64,000 nucleotides of DNA, taken from positions 62,001 through 126,000 of the forward strand of contig CAJOCR010000002.1 of assembly GCA_905236755.1 (NCBI GenBank), read 5' to 3'. Source of the DNA: an uncultured Prevotella sp. (lineage in GTDB: Bacteria; Bacteroidota; Bacteroidia; Bacteroidales; Bacteroidaceae). Shown piece by piece: positions 37,066 through 45,575 of this stretch. The notes under the pieces were generated by a model. It worked only from the letters and a program-made list of their open reading frames with translations. It was not told where the DNA came from and did no database searches. The position numbers and the translations under genes are program-made. Each line of letters starts with the position of its first letter. Within the stretch, counting starts at the first letter, position 1.

Positions 37066-37102
37066 TCTTGTTTTGTTATAGGGGGTTGAACAAGTACCCC
37101 TG
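37066..37102 (-). ncRNA. preQ1-I-like riboswitch
   Basis: On the minus strand, a five-pair stem P1 joins AGGGG (101-97 in the last digits) to CCCCT (84-80). The loop runs TACTTGTTCAAC, ending in the CAAC just before the stem where the ligand-pairing C of the class (here 37085) sits. An A-rich tail, TATAACAAAACAAG, follows, nearly identical to the Thermoanaerobacter tengcongensis aptamer tail. The loop CTTGT pairs with tail ACAAG to give a five-pair pseudoknot P2. The tail ends at the start codon, so binding would hide the ribosome site. The downstream genes are a preQ transporter and queF. Confidence 0.85.
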
Positions 37103-37117
37103 TTATTTATTGGGCTG

Positions 37118-37149
37118 CAAAGATACGAAAAAATTTTGAAATACACAAA
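37118..37149 (-). promoter_or_regulatory. Promoter of yhhQ-queF
   Basis: On the minus strand: TTTG (37146-37149), a 20-base spacer, TATCTTTG (37118-37125), both perfect. The transcript would start a few bases before the riboswitch stem. Confidence 0.7.
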
Positions 37150-37153
37150 AAAC

Positions 37154-37337
37154 AAACCTCTCCCCCCGCCCTCCCCTGCACTTTTGTCGCAGGGCAAAAT
37201 GTAGAGGGAGCCTCGCTACGCTCAGTAGCGATGGAAAAATTGTATTAGCGAACTGATAATCTTCAATATTTCAATATTTCAATAATCTTGAGCATAGCAC
37301 GGCTCCCTCTCCTTTGGAGAGGGCTGGGGAGAGGTTT
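37154..37337. repeat. MITE-like GC-rich inverted-repeat element
   Basis: The ends are inverted: AAACCTCTCCCC then GCCCTC at the left, and GAGGGC then GGGGAGAGGTTT at the right. Inside, AGAGGGAGCC (37203-37212) matches GGCTCCCTCT (37301-37310) as an inverted repeat, and TCGCTAC/GTAGCGA forms a 7-bp hairpin (37213-37231). An 8-base repeat, ATTTCAAT, occurs near 37262-37280. There is no ORF. The right end supplies the stop codon of the antiporter gene. Confidence 0.7.
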
Positions 37338-38268
37338 AATATATCAACCACCCCATATACCCTACAAACAGCAATGCGAGCACTACTCCTTCCCATCGCT
37401 CAATAGTGAGCTTGGTATATGAGAAAAGCCATAGCAGAATCATGGAAATAATCATCATGGAAAGGTCGAGCGAAGTGATACCATGAATTTGCATTGGAGC
37501 AATCACACCTGTTACTCCAAGTATAAAGAGTATATTGAACACATTTGAGCCCAACACATTTCCTATAGCGATACCGCTATTTCCCTTACGTGCTGCAACA
37601 ATACTCGTAGCAAGTTCAGGAAGCGATGTGCCGCCAGCAACAATGGTAAGACCAATAACGGCATCGCTCACTCCAAGACTCTTTGCTATTGCCGTTGCAT
37701 TATCAACAAACACATTTGAACCAACAATAAGGCATACAAGTCCTAAAAGAAGAAAACTCACAGCTTTCCATGGATTCATATAATGCCGTTCCTCTATGTC
37801 TGCATCAGGAACATCCTTGGCACTCCTAAATGTAATAAACATAAACACAAGAAGCATTACCACAAGAACAGCAGCCTCAACACGAGTGATATTAGCCTCA
37901 TCGCCATCAACCACCATCATATAGAGAACTATACTGGCGATAAGCGCAAAAGGGATATCCTTACGAACGGTTGACTTGAGAATGGTCATAGGAGCTACCA
38001 TAGCCGAACAACCAACGATGAGCATAGAGTTAAATATGTTGCTTCCAACAACATTACCCACAGCCAAATCGGAAGTTCCCTTGATGGCAGAAACTAACGA
38101 CACACAAAACTCGGGCATTGATGTGCCCAATGCCACAATTGTCAAACCAATAACCAGCTGAGAGACTCCCATGCGCTCAGCAAGCCCCACGGCACCTTCA
38201 GTAAGTCTATCGGCACCCCAAAGCACTACGGCTACACCTGTTATAAGAAGAACAATATTTAATATCAT
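37336..38268 (-). CDS. Calcium/sodium antiporter, YrbG family
   Basis: A 310-residue CaCA-superfamily exchanger of about ten helices. Both alpha repeats carry the ion-binding motif: GTSMPE with GNVVGSNIFN in the first half and GGTSLPE with GNVLGSNVFN in the second. The family exchanges Ca2+ for Na+ or H+ at the inner membrane. Its ATG is adjacent to the stop codon of the deoxynucleoside kinase gene upstream (one-base overlap), so translation is coupled. Its stop codon lies inside a MITE-like repeat. Confidence 0.92.
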   Translation of the reverse strand: MILNIVLLITGVAVVLWGADRLTEGAVGLAERMGVSQLVIGLTIVALGTSMPEFCVSLVSAIKGTSDLAVGNVVGSNIFNSMLIVGCSAMVAPMTILKSTVRKDIPFALIASIVLYMMVVDGDEANITRVEAAVLVVMLLVFMFITFRSAKDVPDADIEERHYMNPWKAVSFLLLGLVCLIVGSNVFVDNATAIAKSLGVSDAVIGLTIVAGGTSLPELATSIVAARKGNSGIAIGNVLGSNVFNILFILGVTGVIAPMQIHGITSLDLSMMIISMILLWLFSYTKLTIERWEGVVLALLFVGYMGWLIY

Positions 38269-38891
38269 TACTTTTCTAATGGGAACAATCCAAAGAGTTC
38301 CTGATCAATTAAATCGGTAATCTTTGAGAAGTCAGAATCGTTGTTCTCGAAGTCGAGATTATCACCATCAACAATAATTAGATGTCCTTTATATGTAGAA
38401 ATCCAATCCTCATAACGTTTGTTTAGTCCCTCAAGATAGTCGATACGAATACTCTTTTCAAAGTCGCGTCCACGTTTCTGTATATGAGAAACGATAGTAG
38501 GGATAGATGAACGGATATAAATCATAAGATCAGGTAACTTAACAAGCGAGATCATGAGATCAAAGAGGTCGCTATAGTTGGCAAAATCTCTATCGCTCAT
38601 CATGCCCATATCATGAAGGTTAGGTGCAAAGATACGAGCGTCCTCGAAAATGGTACGATCCTGAATAACATCAACATTACCACGTGCAATATCTACAACA
38701 TCCTTGAAACGCTTGTTAAGGAAATAAATCTGCAGATTGAAAGCCCAACGATTCATATCCTTGTAATAATCGGCAAGATAAGGGTTGTTGTCTACTGGTT
38801 CGAACTGTGGAGTCCAATTATAACGTTTGGCAAGTTTCTTTGTTAAGGTTGTTTTGCCACTTCCAATGTTTCCTGCTATTGCTATATGCAT
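38268..38891 (-). CDS. Deoxynucleoside kinase, second of a tandem pair
   Basis: A 207-residue deoxynucleoside kinase with P-loop GNIGSGKTTL (7-16), the DRTIFED substrate motif (about 108-114) and a lid RGRDFE (about 160). I take the ATG at 38891 because the P-loop then starts close to the N-terminus as in its paralogue; an upstream ATG at 38945 lies inside the paralogue gene. It phosphorylates a deoxynucleoside for dNTP salvage. It is about 45 percent like the neighbouring gene by eye, and the pair may form a heterodimer as do the dAK/dGK pairs of lactobacilli. Confidence 0.88.
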   Translation of the reverse strand: MHIAIAGNIGSGKTTLTKKLAKRYNWTPQFEPVDNNPYLADYYKDMNRWAFNLQIYFLNKRFKDVVDIARGNVDVIQDRTIFEDARIFAPNLHDMGMMSDRDFANYSDLFDLMISLVKLPDLMIYIRSSIPTIVSHIQKRGRDFEKSIRIDYLEGLNKRYEDWISTYKGHLIIVDGDNLDFENNDSDFSKITDLIDQELFGLFPLEK

Positions 38892-38916
38892 TTTTATATA
38901 TTGTTTTTTATTGTTT

Positions 38917-39534
38917 TTACTTGAAAAGACCGAAGAGGTCGGCATCTATACGGTCGATGATTTCACCAAACTGTCGTGGTTGATGCTCATAGTCGATATT
39001 ATCCACATCAATAGTCATCACCTTACCACCATAGTTTTTAAATATGAACTCTTCGTATAATTCGTTAAGATTCTCAAGATATTCCAAAGGAATCTGTTGC
39101 TCATAGTCTCTTCCACGTTTCTGGATGTTCTTAACTAAATGAGGTACGCTTGAACGAAGATAAATCATGAGGTCGGGATATTTCACCACATCGGTCATTT
39201 GTTCAAAGAGTTCCATATAAGTGGTGTAATCACGTTCATCAAGATTTCCCATCTTGAAATTATTAGCCATGAATACATACACTCCTTCGTAAATGGAACG
39301 ATCTTGAATAATTGTAGTGTTTGACTGACTTATCTCCAAAAGATTACGAAAACGTTCTTTAAGGAAGAATACTTCCATGTTGAAAGACCAACGTTGAATG
39401 TCTTTGTAATAGTCATCTAAATAAGGATTGGAAACAACCGCCTCGAACTGTGGTTTCCAACCATAATGTTTGGAAAGCATGTTTACGAGGGTGGTTTTTC
39501 CACTACCTATATTTCCAGCTACTGCTATATGCAT
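38917..39534 (-). CDS. Deoxynucleoside kinase, first of a tandem pair
   Basis: A 205-residue paralogue of the next gene, with GNIGSGKTTL (7-16), DRSIYEG (about 97-103) and RGRDYE (about 151). The two genes are 25 bases apart. Sequence around the substrate motif differs (DRSIYEG versus DRTIFED), which suggests different nucleoside preferences. The specific substrates cannot be read from sequence. Confidence 0.88.
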   Translation of the reverse strand: MHIAVAGNIGSGKTTLVNMLSKHYGWKPQFEAVVSNPYLDDYYKDIQRWSFNMEVFFLKERFRNLLEISQSNTTIIQDRSIYEGVYVFMANNFKMGNLDERDYTTYMELFEQMTDVVKYPDLMIYLRSSVPHLVKNIQKRGRDYEQQIPLEYLENLNELYEEFIFKNYGGKVMTIDVDNIDYEHQPRQFGEIIDRIDADLFGLFK

Positions 39535-39621
39535 GTTATATTGTTAATTATTTTATATTTCTTCTTTCGCTTCTTTTTTTGAATTCGAATGGTTCGATGT
39601 CCGCAGGGGCAGTCAATTTTT

Positions 39622-39664
39622 AAGCGCCATGCGCTTCCTAACTCCTAACTTCTAACTTCTAATT
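39622..39664. repeat. Hairpin-plus-heptamer element
   Basis: AAGCGC-CAT-GCGCTT (39622-39636), then CCTAACT, CCTAACT, TCTAACT, TCTAATT in exact 7-base phase. Confidence 0.75.
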
Positions 39665-39691
39665 CTGCAAAACAGCGTCACTGTTTTGCAG
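39665..39691. terminator. Perfect hairpin over the dehydrogenase stop codon
   Basis: CTGCAAAACAG (39665-39675), loop CGTCA, complement CTGTTTTGCAG (39681-39691). The loop contains the TGA stop of the dehydrogenase gene (minus strand), and no T-tract follows. It could act as a weak terminator or protect the 3' end. Confidence 0.45.
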
Positions 39692-42641
39692 TAGTGCACT
39701 CATTAACCAGATAAGCAATGCTCACATAAGGTATGCCTGAGTTGCTTTGCAAACCAATCTCGCACGTACGGCTGTTACTGTAGCCTACCTCTATATGTTG
39801 CTGTTCTATCTGTGGACGAAGTTTGCGAAGAGCATATTCGTTAACCTCTGGATGGGTAAATCCTTTATCACCAGCAAAAGCACAGCACCCTACCCCTTCT
39901 GGAACAAGGACATTGTCTGAGCAAAGCTTTGCTAAGGCAACGAGCTGATAGGCAAGTCCCATCTCACGTGTTGAGCAAGTGACATGAACAGCAATACGGC
40001 GATCAATAGGATGGAAGTCAAGTCGATCTTTTAAATAGGTCATGATAAACTCTACTGGTTCAAAAAGCTTCATGCGTGTTATTAGTTTACGCATACGATG
40101 GAGACAAGGACTTTGGTCGCATAGTACAGGATACTCACCATGATTAGTTGCTTCCCATAGTGCCTCTTCAAGTTCACGCGTTTTACGGTCGGCAATATCT
40201 ACCATTCCCTTGCTTTCCCATATCTGACCACAACATAGATTCTTCATGTTCTCAGGGAACACAACCTCAAATCCTGCCTTATTAAGCAATTCACACATCT
40301 CGTCAACAAGCGAGTTCTTTACAGGAGCACCTTTGGCGAGTCCCATTGTTTGGTTTAGACAGCTTGGGAAATAAACAACCTTAAGTTCTGTGTTAAGTTT
40401 ACTTAGACTTTTTTCCTGTGGTTGTTTAACAGCCTTAGGCATGGCAGAAGTCCACAGAGGCAAGCCCAACTGGTGAATACGTGATGTAATATTGGTCATA
40501 TTGGTTGTACCCAATATATCATGGAAGAAATCGGCTACACCAAGGATAAGACGTATAAATTCTTTCCAACGCGATAAATTATCAGCAGCATTTTTGCCAA
40601 TACAACGTCCTAACTGATTATGCTGCATATTGAGTTGCCGAACCATGTGGGTTACGTCACCAGTATTTATCTTCATAGGACAGCTGGTTGCACAAAGTCC
40701 GTCAGCAGCACAAGTGGCATCGCCATAGTATTTATATTGCTTACGCAAATCGTTAGCATGAGCAAGGTTATCGGCCCCGCCTTCGGCTTCAAGACGACTA
40801 ATTTCTCGCTGTACCGCTATACGCATACGAGAAGAAAGGGTGAGTCCACAAGAAACACAGTTTACCTCACAGAATCCACATTCTATGCATTTATCTGCTT
40901 TCTTTACGCCTTCAACCATCTCCTTTGCACTATCAGTATCAGGCATCTTGGAATAATCGAACCCAAGAACAGGAAGTGGCTTAAGATGCTTTATGAAACA
41001 ATCGGGATCATCGTTAAAGATAACACCCTTATTAAGCAAGCCGTCTGGATCGAAGATTGTCTTCAACTCTTTCATCACCTCATAGGCCTCGTCACCCCAC
41101 TCGTACTTCACAAACGGGGCCATATTTCGACCTGTTCCATGCTCTGCTTTCAGCGAACCATGATATTCCTCCACAACAAGTTTCGCCACATCCCTCATCA
41201 TAGAAGCATAACGGGCTATCTCGTCTTGGGTTTGGAAACTCTGATTGAGAATAAAATGATAATTGCCTTCAAAAGCATGACCATAGATACATGCATCAGA
41301 ATATCCGTGAGCTGCAATGAGTTTCTGTAATTTTACAGTAGCTTCAGGAAGGTCTTCTATATGGAAAGCAACATCCTCTATAAGACACGATGTGCCTTTA
41401 GGGCGCATACCACCCACAGCAGGGAAGATGCCTGAACGAATAGCCCAATATTTCCCATAGATGGCTGGATCTTCTGTAAATTCAGCAGGCTGATATAACT
41501 GAAAATCAGAAAGAATTGCCATGATGGCGTCTATCTGATTCTGTAGTTGTTCGTGGGTGATAGCCTTTGTTTCGGTAAGAATAGCGGTTAGATTATGATA
41601 ATCACCTGGCTGCACGCCTTCTATCTTACCTGCATCAACATCTTTCTTGTACTGTAAGAACACAGGATCGTCAACAGAAGCAAGAGAAAGATAGTCGAGC
41701 ATCTCGGCACTTTTCACCATTAGATCTTCAGCACTTATTCCAATATCTTCCTCAGGTCCCTTCAACTGCTTTAACTTCACAACTGCATTACAGCTTTCCT
41801 TCATCGAAAGGAAATACACCATAGCCGATGCCTTGTAAGGATAGTCATGAAGAGTACGCATATTAACCTCTGAGAGAAAAGCGAGAGTACCCTCAGAGCC
41901 TACTATTGAATGAGCAATGATATCAAAAGGATCATCATAAGCAACAAGAGGACGAATATTTAATCCCGTTACATTCTTAATGCTGTACTTATAACGAATC
42001 AGTTCGGTTAATTGTTTGTTTGCACGGACCTTGTCACGAAGTTTTTCTATACGTTTAAGGAAATCAGGATGACTTTGACGGAAACTCTCACGACTTTCTC
42101 TATTGCCTGTATCGAGCACTGTTCCATCAGCAAGCACTATGCGAGCACTAATAAGCATATTATCGCTATTGGCATGAACGCCACAGTTCATTCCAGAAGC
42201 ATTGTTATTAACAATACCGCCTATCATTGCACTATTGACAGACGCTGGATCAGGAGGAAGAATTCTTCCAAAAGGTTTGAGTATACGATTTACTCTACCT
42301 CCCACCAATCCTGGCTGCATACGAATACTTGCATGATCAGGAGCCACCTCATAGTTTTCCCAATGCTTTCCTGCAACGATAAGCACAGAGTCGGTACAAC
42401 TCTGTCCCGAGAGAGATGTGCCAGCCGCACGGAAGGTATAAGGGGTTTTGTATTGACTACATACTTGAACAATATGCGAAACTTGCTGTTCATTCTCAGC
42501 ACGGATTACCATTTTTGGAGTCATGCGGTAGAAACTTCCATCCGTACCCCAAGCTAATATTCTGAGTTCATCGGTATAAACCTGGGTACGAGGCACATAC
42601 TCGCATATCGCGTCCAGGAAACCATCTTTAATTGTAGTCAT
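39678..42641 (-). CDS. Fused FAD/Fe-S dehydrogenase, D-lactate or glycolate type
   Basis: A 987-residue fusion. The N-terminal half is a GlcD/Dld-like flavoprotein: FAD-binding domain (about 38-210, with RAAGTSLSGQS and NNASGMNCG) and a FAD-linked oxidase C domain (to about 545, with KAEHGTGRNMAPF). The C-terminal half is GlcF-like: a 4Fe-4S motif CIECGFCEVNC (about 596), a second cluster motif CAADGLCATSCP (about 652) and two CCG cysteine domains (FPSCLNQ, NLCCGQ, VTCSTRE, GVGCCAFAGD). It probably oxidises D-lactate or another 2-hydroxy acid and passes electrons to menaquinone. Substrate is inference. Confidence 0.88.
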   Translation of the reverse strand: MTTIKDGFLDAICEYVPRTQVYTDELRILAWGTDGSFYRMTPKMVIRAENEQQVSHIVQVCSQYKTPYTFRAAGTSLSGQSCTDSVLIVAGKHWENYEVAPDHASIRMQPGLVGGRVNRILKPFGRILPPDPASVNSAMIGGIVNNNASGMNCGVHANSDNMLISARIVLADGTVLDTGNRESRESFRQSHPDFLKRIEKLRDKVRANKQLTELIRYKYSIKNVTGLNIRPLVAYDDPFDIIAHSIVGSEGTLAFLSEVNMRTLHDYPYKASAMVYFLSMKESCNAVVKLKQLKGPEEDIGISAEDLMVKSAEMLDYLSLASVDDPVFLQYKKDVDAGKIEGVQPGDYHNLTAILTETKAITHEQLQNQIDAIMAILSDFQLYQPAEFTEDPAIYGKYWAIRSGIFPAVGGMRPKGTSCLIEDVAFHIEDLPEATVKLQKLIAAHGYSDACIYGHAFEGNYHFILNQSFQTQDEIARYASMMRDVAKLVVEEYHGSLKAEHGTGRNMAPFVKYEWGDEAYEVMKELKTIFDPDGLLNKGVIFNDDPDCFIKHLKPLPVLGFDYSKMPDTDSAKEMVEGVKKADKCIECGFCEVNCVSCGLTLSSRMRIAVQREISRLEAEGGADNLAHANDLRKQYKYYGDATCAADGLCATSCPMKINTGDVTHMVRQLNMQHNQLGRCIGKNAADNLSRWKEFIRLILGVADFFHDILGTTNMTNITSRIHQLGLPLWTSAMPKAVKQPQEKSLSKLNTELKVVYFPSCLNQTMGLAKGAPVKNSLVDEMCELLNKAGFEVVFPENMKNLCCGQIWESKGMVDIADRKTRELEEALWEATNHGEYPVLCDQSPCLHRMRKLITRMKLFEPVEFIMTYLKDRLDFHPIDRRIAVHVTCSTREMGLAYQLVALAKLCSDNVLVPEGVGCCAFAGDKGFTHPEVNEYALRKLRPQIEQQHIEVGYSNSRTCEIGLQSNSGIPYVSIAYLVNECTTAKQ

Positions 42642-42691
42642 AGGTTATGCAGTTACAAAAACGAATAAAAAAGGTTCGTTAAAATTCTCTG

Positions 42692-42739
42692 CAAATGTAG
42701 CCATTTTCTAAAAATTCTGCAAGCAATTTATTATCTTTG
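42692..42739. promoter_or_regulatory. Divergent -7 boxes for the dehydrogenase gene and yfcE
   Basis: The minus strand reads TACATTTG at 42692-42699 (facing the dehydrogenase), and the plus strand TATCTTTG at 42732-42739 (facing yfcE). Clear -33 boxes are not seen. Confidence 0.45.
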
Positions 42740-42763
42740 CATGCAAATAAAAATTAAAAAACA

Positions 42764-43303
42764 ATGAAATACTTACTCATATCAGACATACATGGTTCGT
42801 TGCCTGCCCTCAAAAAGGCAATAGATTTTTACAAAAACAACAATTGCGATATGCTTTGCATCATGGGCGACATATTAAATTACGGACCAAGAAACGGACT
42901 CCCTGAAGGTCTTAACCCTAAAGGTATTGCCGAATTGTTAAATGAAATGAGCGACGACATTATCGCCGTAAGAGGAAACTGCGATTCAGAAGTAGACCAG
43001 ATGTTGTTGAACTTCCCTATTATGCAGACATACATGCTTCTTGTTGATAATGGCAAACGCATTCTTCTAACCCACGGACACGAGTACAACAAAGAGAACC
43101 GTCCAAAGGGTAAGTTTGACGCTATAGTATATGGACACACTCACTTATGGGAACTATCAAAAGACGAGAATACAGTAATATGCAATACAGGTTCAATCAC
43201 CTTCCCTAAAAACGGAAATATTCCAACATTTGGAGTGTTAGAAAACAGAACTATCAGCATTTACAGTCTTGAGGGCAAGAAAATAAAATCACAAGAACTG
43301 TAA
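42764..43303 (+). CDS. yfcE: YfcE-type phosphodiesterase
   Basis: A 179-residue cytosolic metallophosphoesterase of the YfcE/MJ0936 type. Motifs are SDIHGS (7-12), GDILNYGPRN (about 36), RGNCDSE (about 70), LTHGHEYN (about 101) and YGHTHL (about 123). Family members hydrolyse bis-p-nitrophenyl phosphate in vitro; the natural substrate is not settled. It stands alone before a long repeat-filled spacer. Confidence 0.9.
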   Translation: MKYLLISDIHGSLPALKKAIDFYKNNNCDMLCIMGDILNYGPRNGLPEGLNPKGIAELLNEMSDDIIAVRGNCDSEVDQMLLNFPIMQTYMLLVDNGKRILLTHGHEYNKENRPKGKFDAIVYGHTHLWELSKDENTVICNTGSITFPKNGNIPTFGVLENRTISIYSLEGKKIKSQEL

Positions 43304-43323
43304 CATCTCGAACGCATCTCGAA

Positions 43324-43499
43324 GGCATCTCGAAGGCGAGAGCAGAGCAAAATTTTATTTTGACTATGCCGAGCCAAGAGATGACTCGATGAAATCAACG
43401 GCATCTCGAAGGCGAGAGCAGAGCAAAATTTTATTTTGACTATGCCGAGCCAAGAGATGGCTCGATGAAATCAACGGCATCTCGAAGGCGAGAGCTGAG
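43324..43499. repeat. 76-base tandem repeat, two full copies and part of a third
   Basis: GGCATCTCGAAGGCGAGAGC recurs at 43324, 43400 and 43476, an exact 76-base period. Each unit includes GCAAAATTTTATTTTGAC, ATGCCGAGCCAAGAGATG and a GAGCCA/TGGCTC hairpin (perfect only in copy two). On the minus strand the unit carries CTCGGCAT followed by an A-rich block and TTTTG, like the promoter-bearing repeats. Confidence 0.85.
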
Positions 43500-43560
43500 T
43501 TTTTTCAAGAATTAGAGACGAGTTGCTGAGAACTACGTTCGAATAATTAGAGAGTTTTTT

Positions 43561-43596
43561 AAGCGCTTTGCGCTTCCCAACTTCTAACTTCAAACT
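43561..43596. repeat. Hairpin-plus-heptamer element
   Basis: AAGCGC-TTT-GCGCTT (43561-43575), then CCCAACT, TCTAACT, TCAAACT in 7-base phase. Confidence 0.75.
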
Positions 43597-43620
43597 CATT
43601 TTACCTTAAATATATAAAAT

Positions 43621-43748
43621 TAAACAGGTTTATTTTGTTCTGCACTCGTTTTTTAGTAACTTTTCGTCAAAATACGAGAAGTTACTGACACTCAGCATAA
43701 AAAATAAACAAGTTTATTTTGTTCTGCACTCGTTTTTTAGTAACTTTG
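43621..43748 (+). repeat. Duplicated promoter region of lysS
   Basis: Two direct copies, 43621-43663 and 43705-43747, offset 84 bases, nearly identical over 43 bases. Both read TTTTG, 19 bases, TAACTTT. The upstream copy ends TAACTTTT, the downstream TAACTTTG. A similar sequence lies on the minus strand at 60256-60299. Confidence 0.85.
43718..43748 (+). promoter_or_regulatory. Promoter of lysS
   Basis: TTTG (43718-43721), 19-base spacer, TAACTTTG (43741-43748), both perfect, 29 bases before the ATG. Confidence 0.8.
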
Positions 43749-43777
43749 CACCCAGAGAAATTTTCGAAAATTAAAAT

Positions 43778-45505
43778 ATGAACATTTTAGAGTTAAGCGA
43801 GCAGGAAATTGTTCGCAGACAAAGTCTTCAAGAGTTGCGCAATATGGGTATTGATCCATATCCTGCAGCAGAGTTTCCAACCAACGCCTATACAGACGAA
43901 ATAAAGGAAAACTTCAAAGAAGATGAAAATCGCGAAGTAGTTATTGCAGGTAGAATGATGACCCGTCGTGTGATGGGTAAGGCTTCTTTCGTAGAGCTTC
44001 AGGATAGCAAAGGTCGCATCCAGGTATATATCACACGTGATGATATCTGCCCAGGCGAAGATAAAGACCTGTACAACAAAGTATTCAAGAAACTTTTAGA
44101 TATTGGCGACATCATTGGCGTTAAAGGTTTTGTGTTCAAAACACAGACTGGCGAGATCAGTGTACACGCCAAAGAGATTATATTGCTGAGCAAGAGCATC
44201 AAGCCTCTTCCTGTAGTGAAGTACAAGGATGGTGTTGCATACGATAAGTTTGACGACCCTGAGATGCGTGCTCGTCAGCGTTATGTTGACCTCGTTGTTA
44301 ACGACGGCACAAAGGACACATTCCTCAAGCGAGCTATCGTTCTTCGCACCATGCGTAAGTTCTTCGACGAGCATGGCTACACTGAGGTAGAAACACCTAT
44401 TCTGCAGTCTATTGCCGGTGGCGCTTCCGCACGTCCATTCATCACCCACTTCAACGCTCTTAACGTGGATATGTACATGCGTATCGCTACAGAGCTTTAT
44501 CTGAAACGTCTTATTGTTGGTGGTTTCGATGGTGTTTACGAGATTGGCAAGAACTTCCGTAACGAGGGTATGGACAAATCTCACAACCCAGAGTTCACAT
44601 GTATGGAGCTTTATGTTCCTTACAAGGACTATAACTGGATGATGAAGTTCACAGAGGAACTGCTCGAGACTATCTGTATTGCAGTAAACGGCAAGCCAGA
44701 GGTAACATATCCTGATGGTAAGGTTATCAGCTACAAAGCTCCATTCCGTCGTCTGCCTATCCTTGATGCTATCAAGGAAAAAACAGGTTTCGACTGCAAC
44801 GGCAAGAGCGAAGAAGAAATTCGTGAGTTCTGCCTCTCTAAGGAGATGGAAGTTGACGAGACCTTCGGTAAGGGTAAGCTCATTGACGAACTCTTTGGCG
44901 AGTTCTGCGAAGGCACATATATCCAGCCAACATTCATCACCGACTATCCTGTAGAGATGTCACCACTTACCAAGATGCATCGCTCTAAGCCAGGACTTAC
45001 AGAGCGTTTCGAGCTGATGATCAACGGTAAGGAATGTGCAAACGCATATTCAGAGCTTAACGATCCTATTGATCAGGAACAGCGTTTTGTTGACCAGATG
45101 AAGCTTGCTGACAAGGGTGATGACGAGGCTATGATCATTGACCACGACTTCCTTCGTGCTCTCCAGTATGGTATGCCTCCTACATCAGGTATCGGTATCG
45201 GTATCGACCGTCTTGTCATGTTGATGACAGCCAACGAGTTTATCCAGGAGGTAATGCTCTTCCCACAACTAAAACCTGAGGTAAAGATGCCACAGAGCAG
45301 CATAAAGGAATGGGCAGAGCTGGGTGTAGCAGAAGATTGGGTATACGTATTGCGTAAAGCAGGTTTCAACCTTATCAGCGACATCAAAGACCAGAAGGCT
45401 CAGGGATTGCAGCAGAAGCTCGGTGAGATTGTGAAGAAATACAAGCTCGATTATACCAAGCCAACTGTTGACGAGATTCAGACTTGGATTGACAAGGCTC
45501 AGTAA
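43778..45505 (+). CDS. lysS: Lysyl-tRNA synthetase, class II
   Basis: A 575-residue class II synthetase charging tRNA-Lys. An N-terminal OB-fold anticodon-binding domain (about 50-150, with VVIAGRMMTRRVMGKASFVELQD split at 47-70) precedes the catalytic core with motif 2 (FRNEGMDKSHNPEFT, about 261-275) and motif 3 (GIGIGIDRLVMLM, about 470). A C-terminal tail of about 75 residues beyond motif 3, seen in Bacteroidota LysS, looks like a helix-hairpin domain. It heads a likely operon with gpsA and pgi and has a duplicated promoter. Confidence 0.97.
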   Translation: MNILELSEQEIVRRQSLQELRNMGIDPYPAAEFPTNAYTDEIKENFKEDENREVVIAGRMMTRRVMGKASFVELQDSKGRIQVYITRDDICPGEDKDLYNKVFKKLLDIGDIIGVKGFVFKTQTGEISVHAKEIILLSKSIKPLPVVKYKDGVAYDKFDDPEMRARQRYVDLVVNDGTKDTFLKRAIVLRTMRKFFDEHGYTEVETPILQSIAGGASARPFITHFNALNVDMYMRIATELYLKRLIVGGFDGVYEIGKNFRNEGMDKSHNPEFTCMELYVPYKDYNWMMKFTEELLETICIAVNGKPEVTYPDGKVISYKAPFRRLPILDAIKEKTGFDCNGKSEEEIREFCLSKEMEVDETFGKGKLIDELFGEFCEGTYIQPTFITDYPVEMSPLTKMHRSKPGLTERFELMINGKECANAYSELNDPIDQEQRFVDQMKLADKGDDEAMIIDHDFLRALQYGMPPTSGIGIGIDRLVMLMTANEFIQEVMLFPQLKPEVKMPQSSIKEWAELGVAEDWVYVLRKAGFNLISDIKDQKAQGLQQKLGEIVKKYKLDYTKPTVDEIQTWIDKAQ

Positions 45506-45533
45506 TAAGAAGTATAAACAAAAAAACATATCT

Positions 45534-45571
45534 ACCTCTCCTCCTTCGTAGGAGGGGCAAGAGGTGGGTTT
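45534..45571. repeat. GC-rich CCTCTCC hairpin between lysS and gpsA
   Basis: CCTCTCCTCC and GGAGGGG...GAGGT form a hairpin around TTCGTA. It ends a few bases before the gpsA ATG. Confidence 0.65.
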
Positions 45572-45575
45572 CAAT

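Noticed and set aside
43324..43499. CRISPR array
   Set aside because: Units are 76 bases, directly tandem, with no variable spacers and no cas genes nearby.
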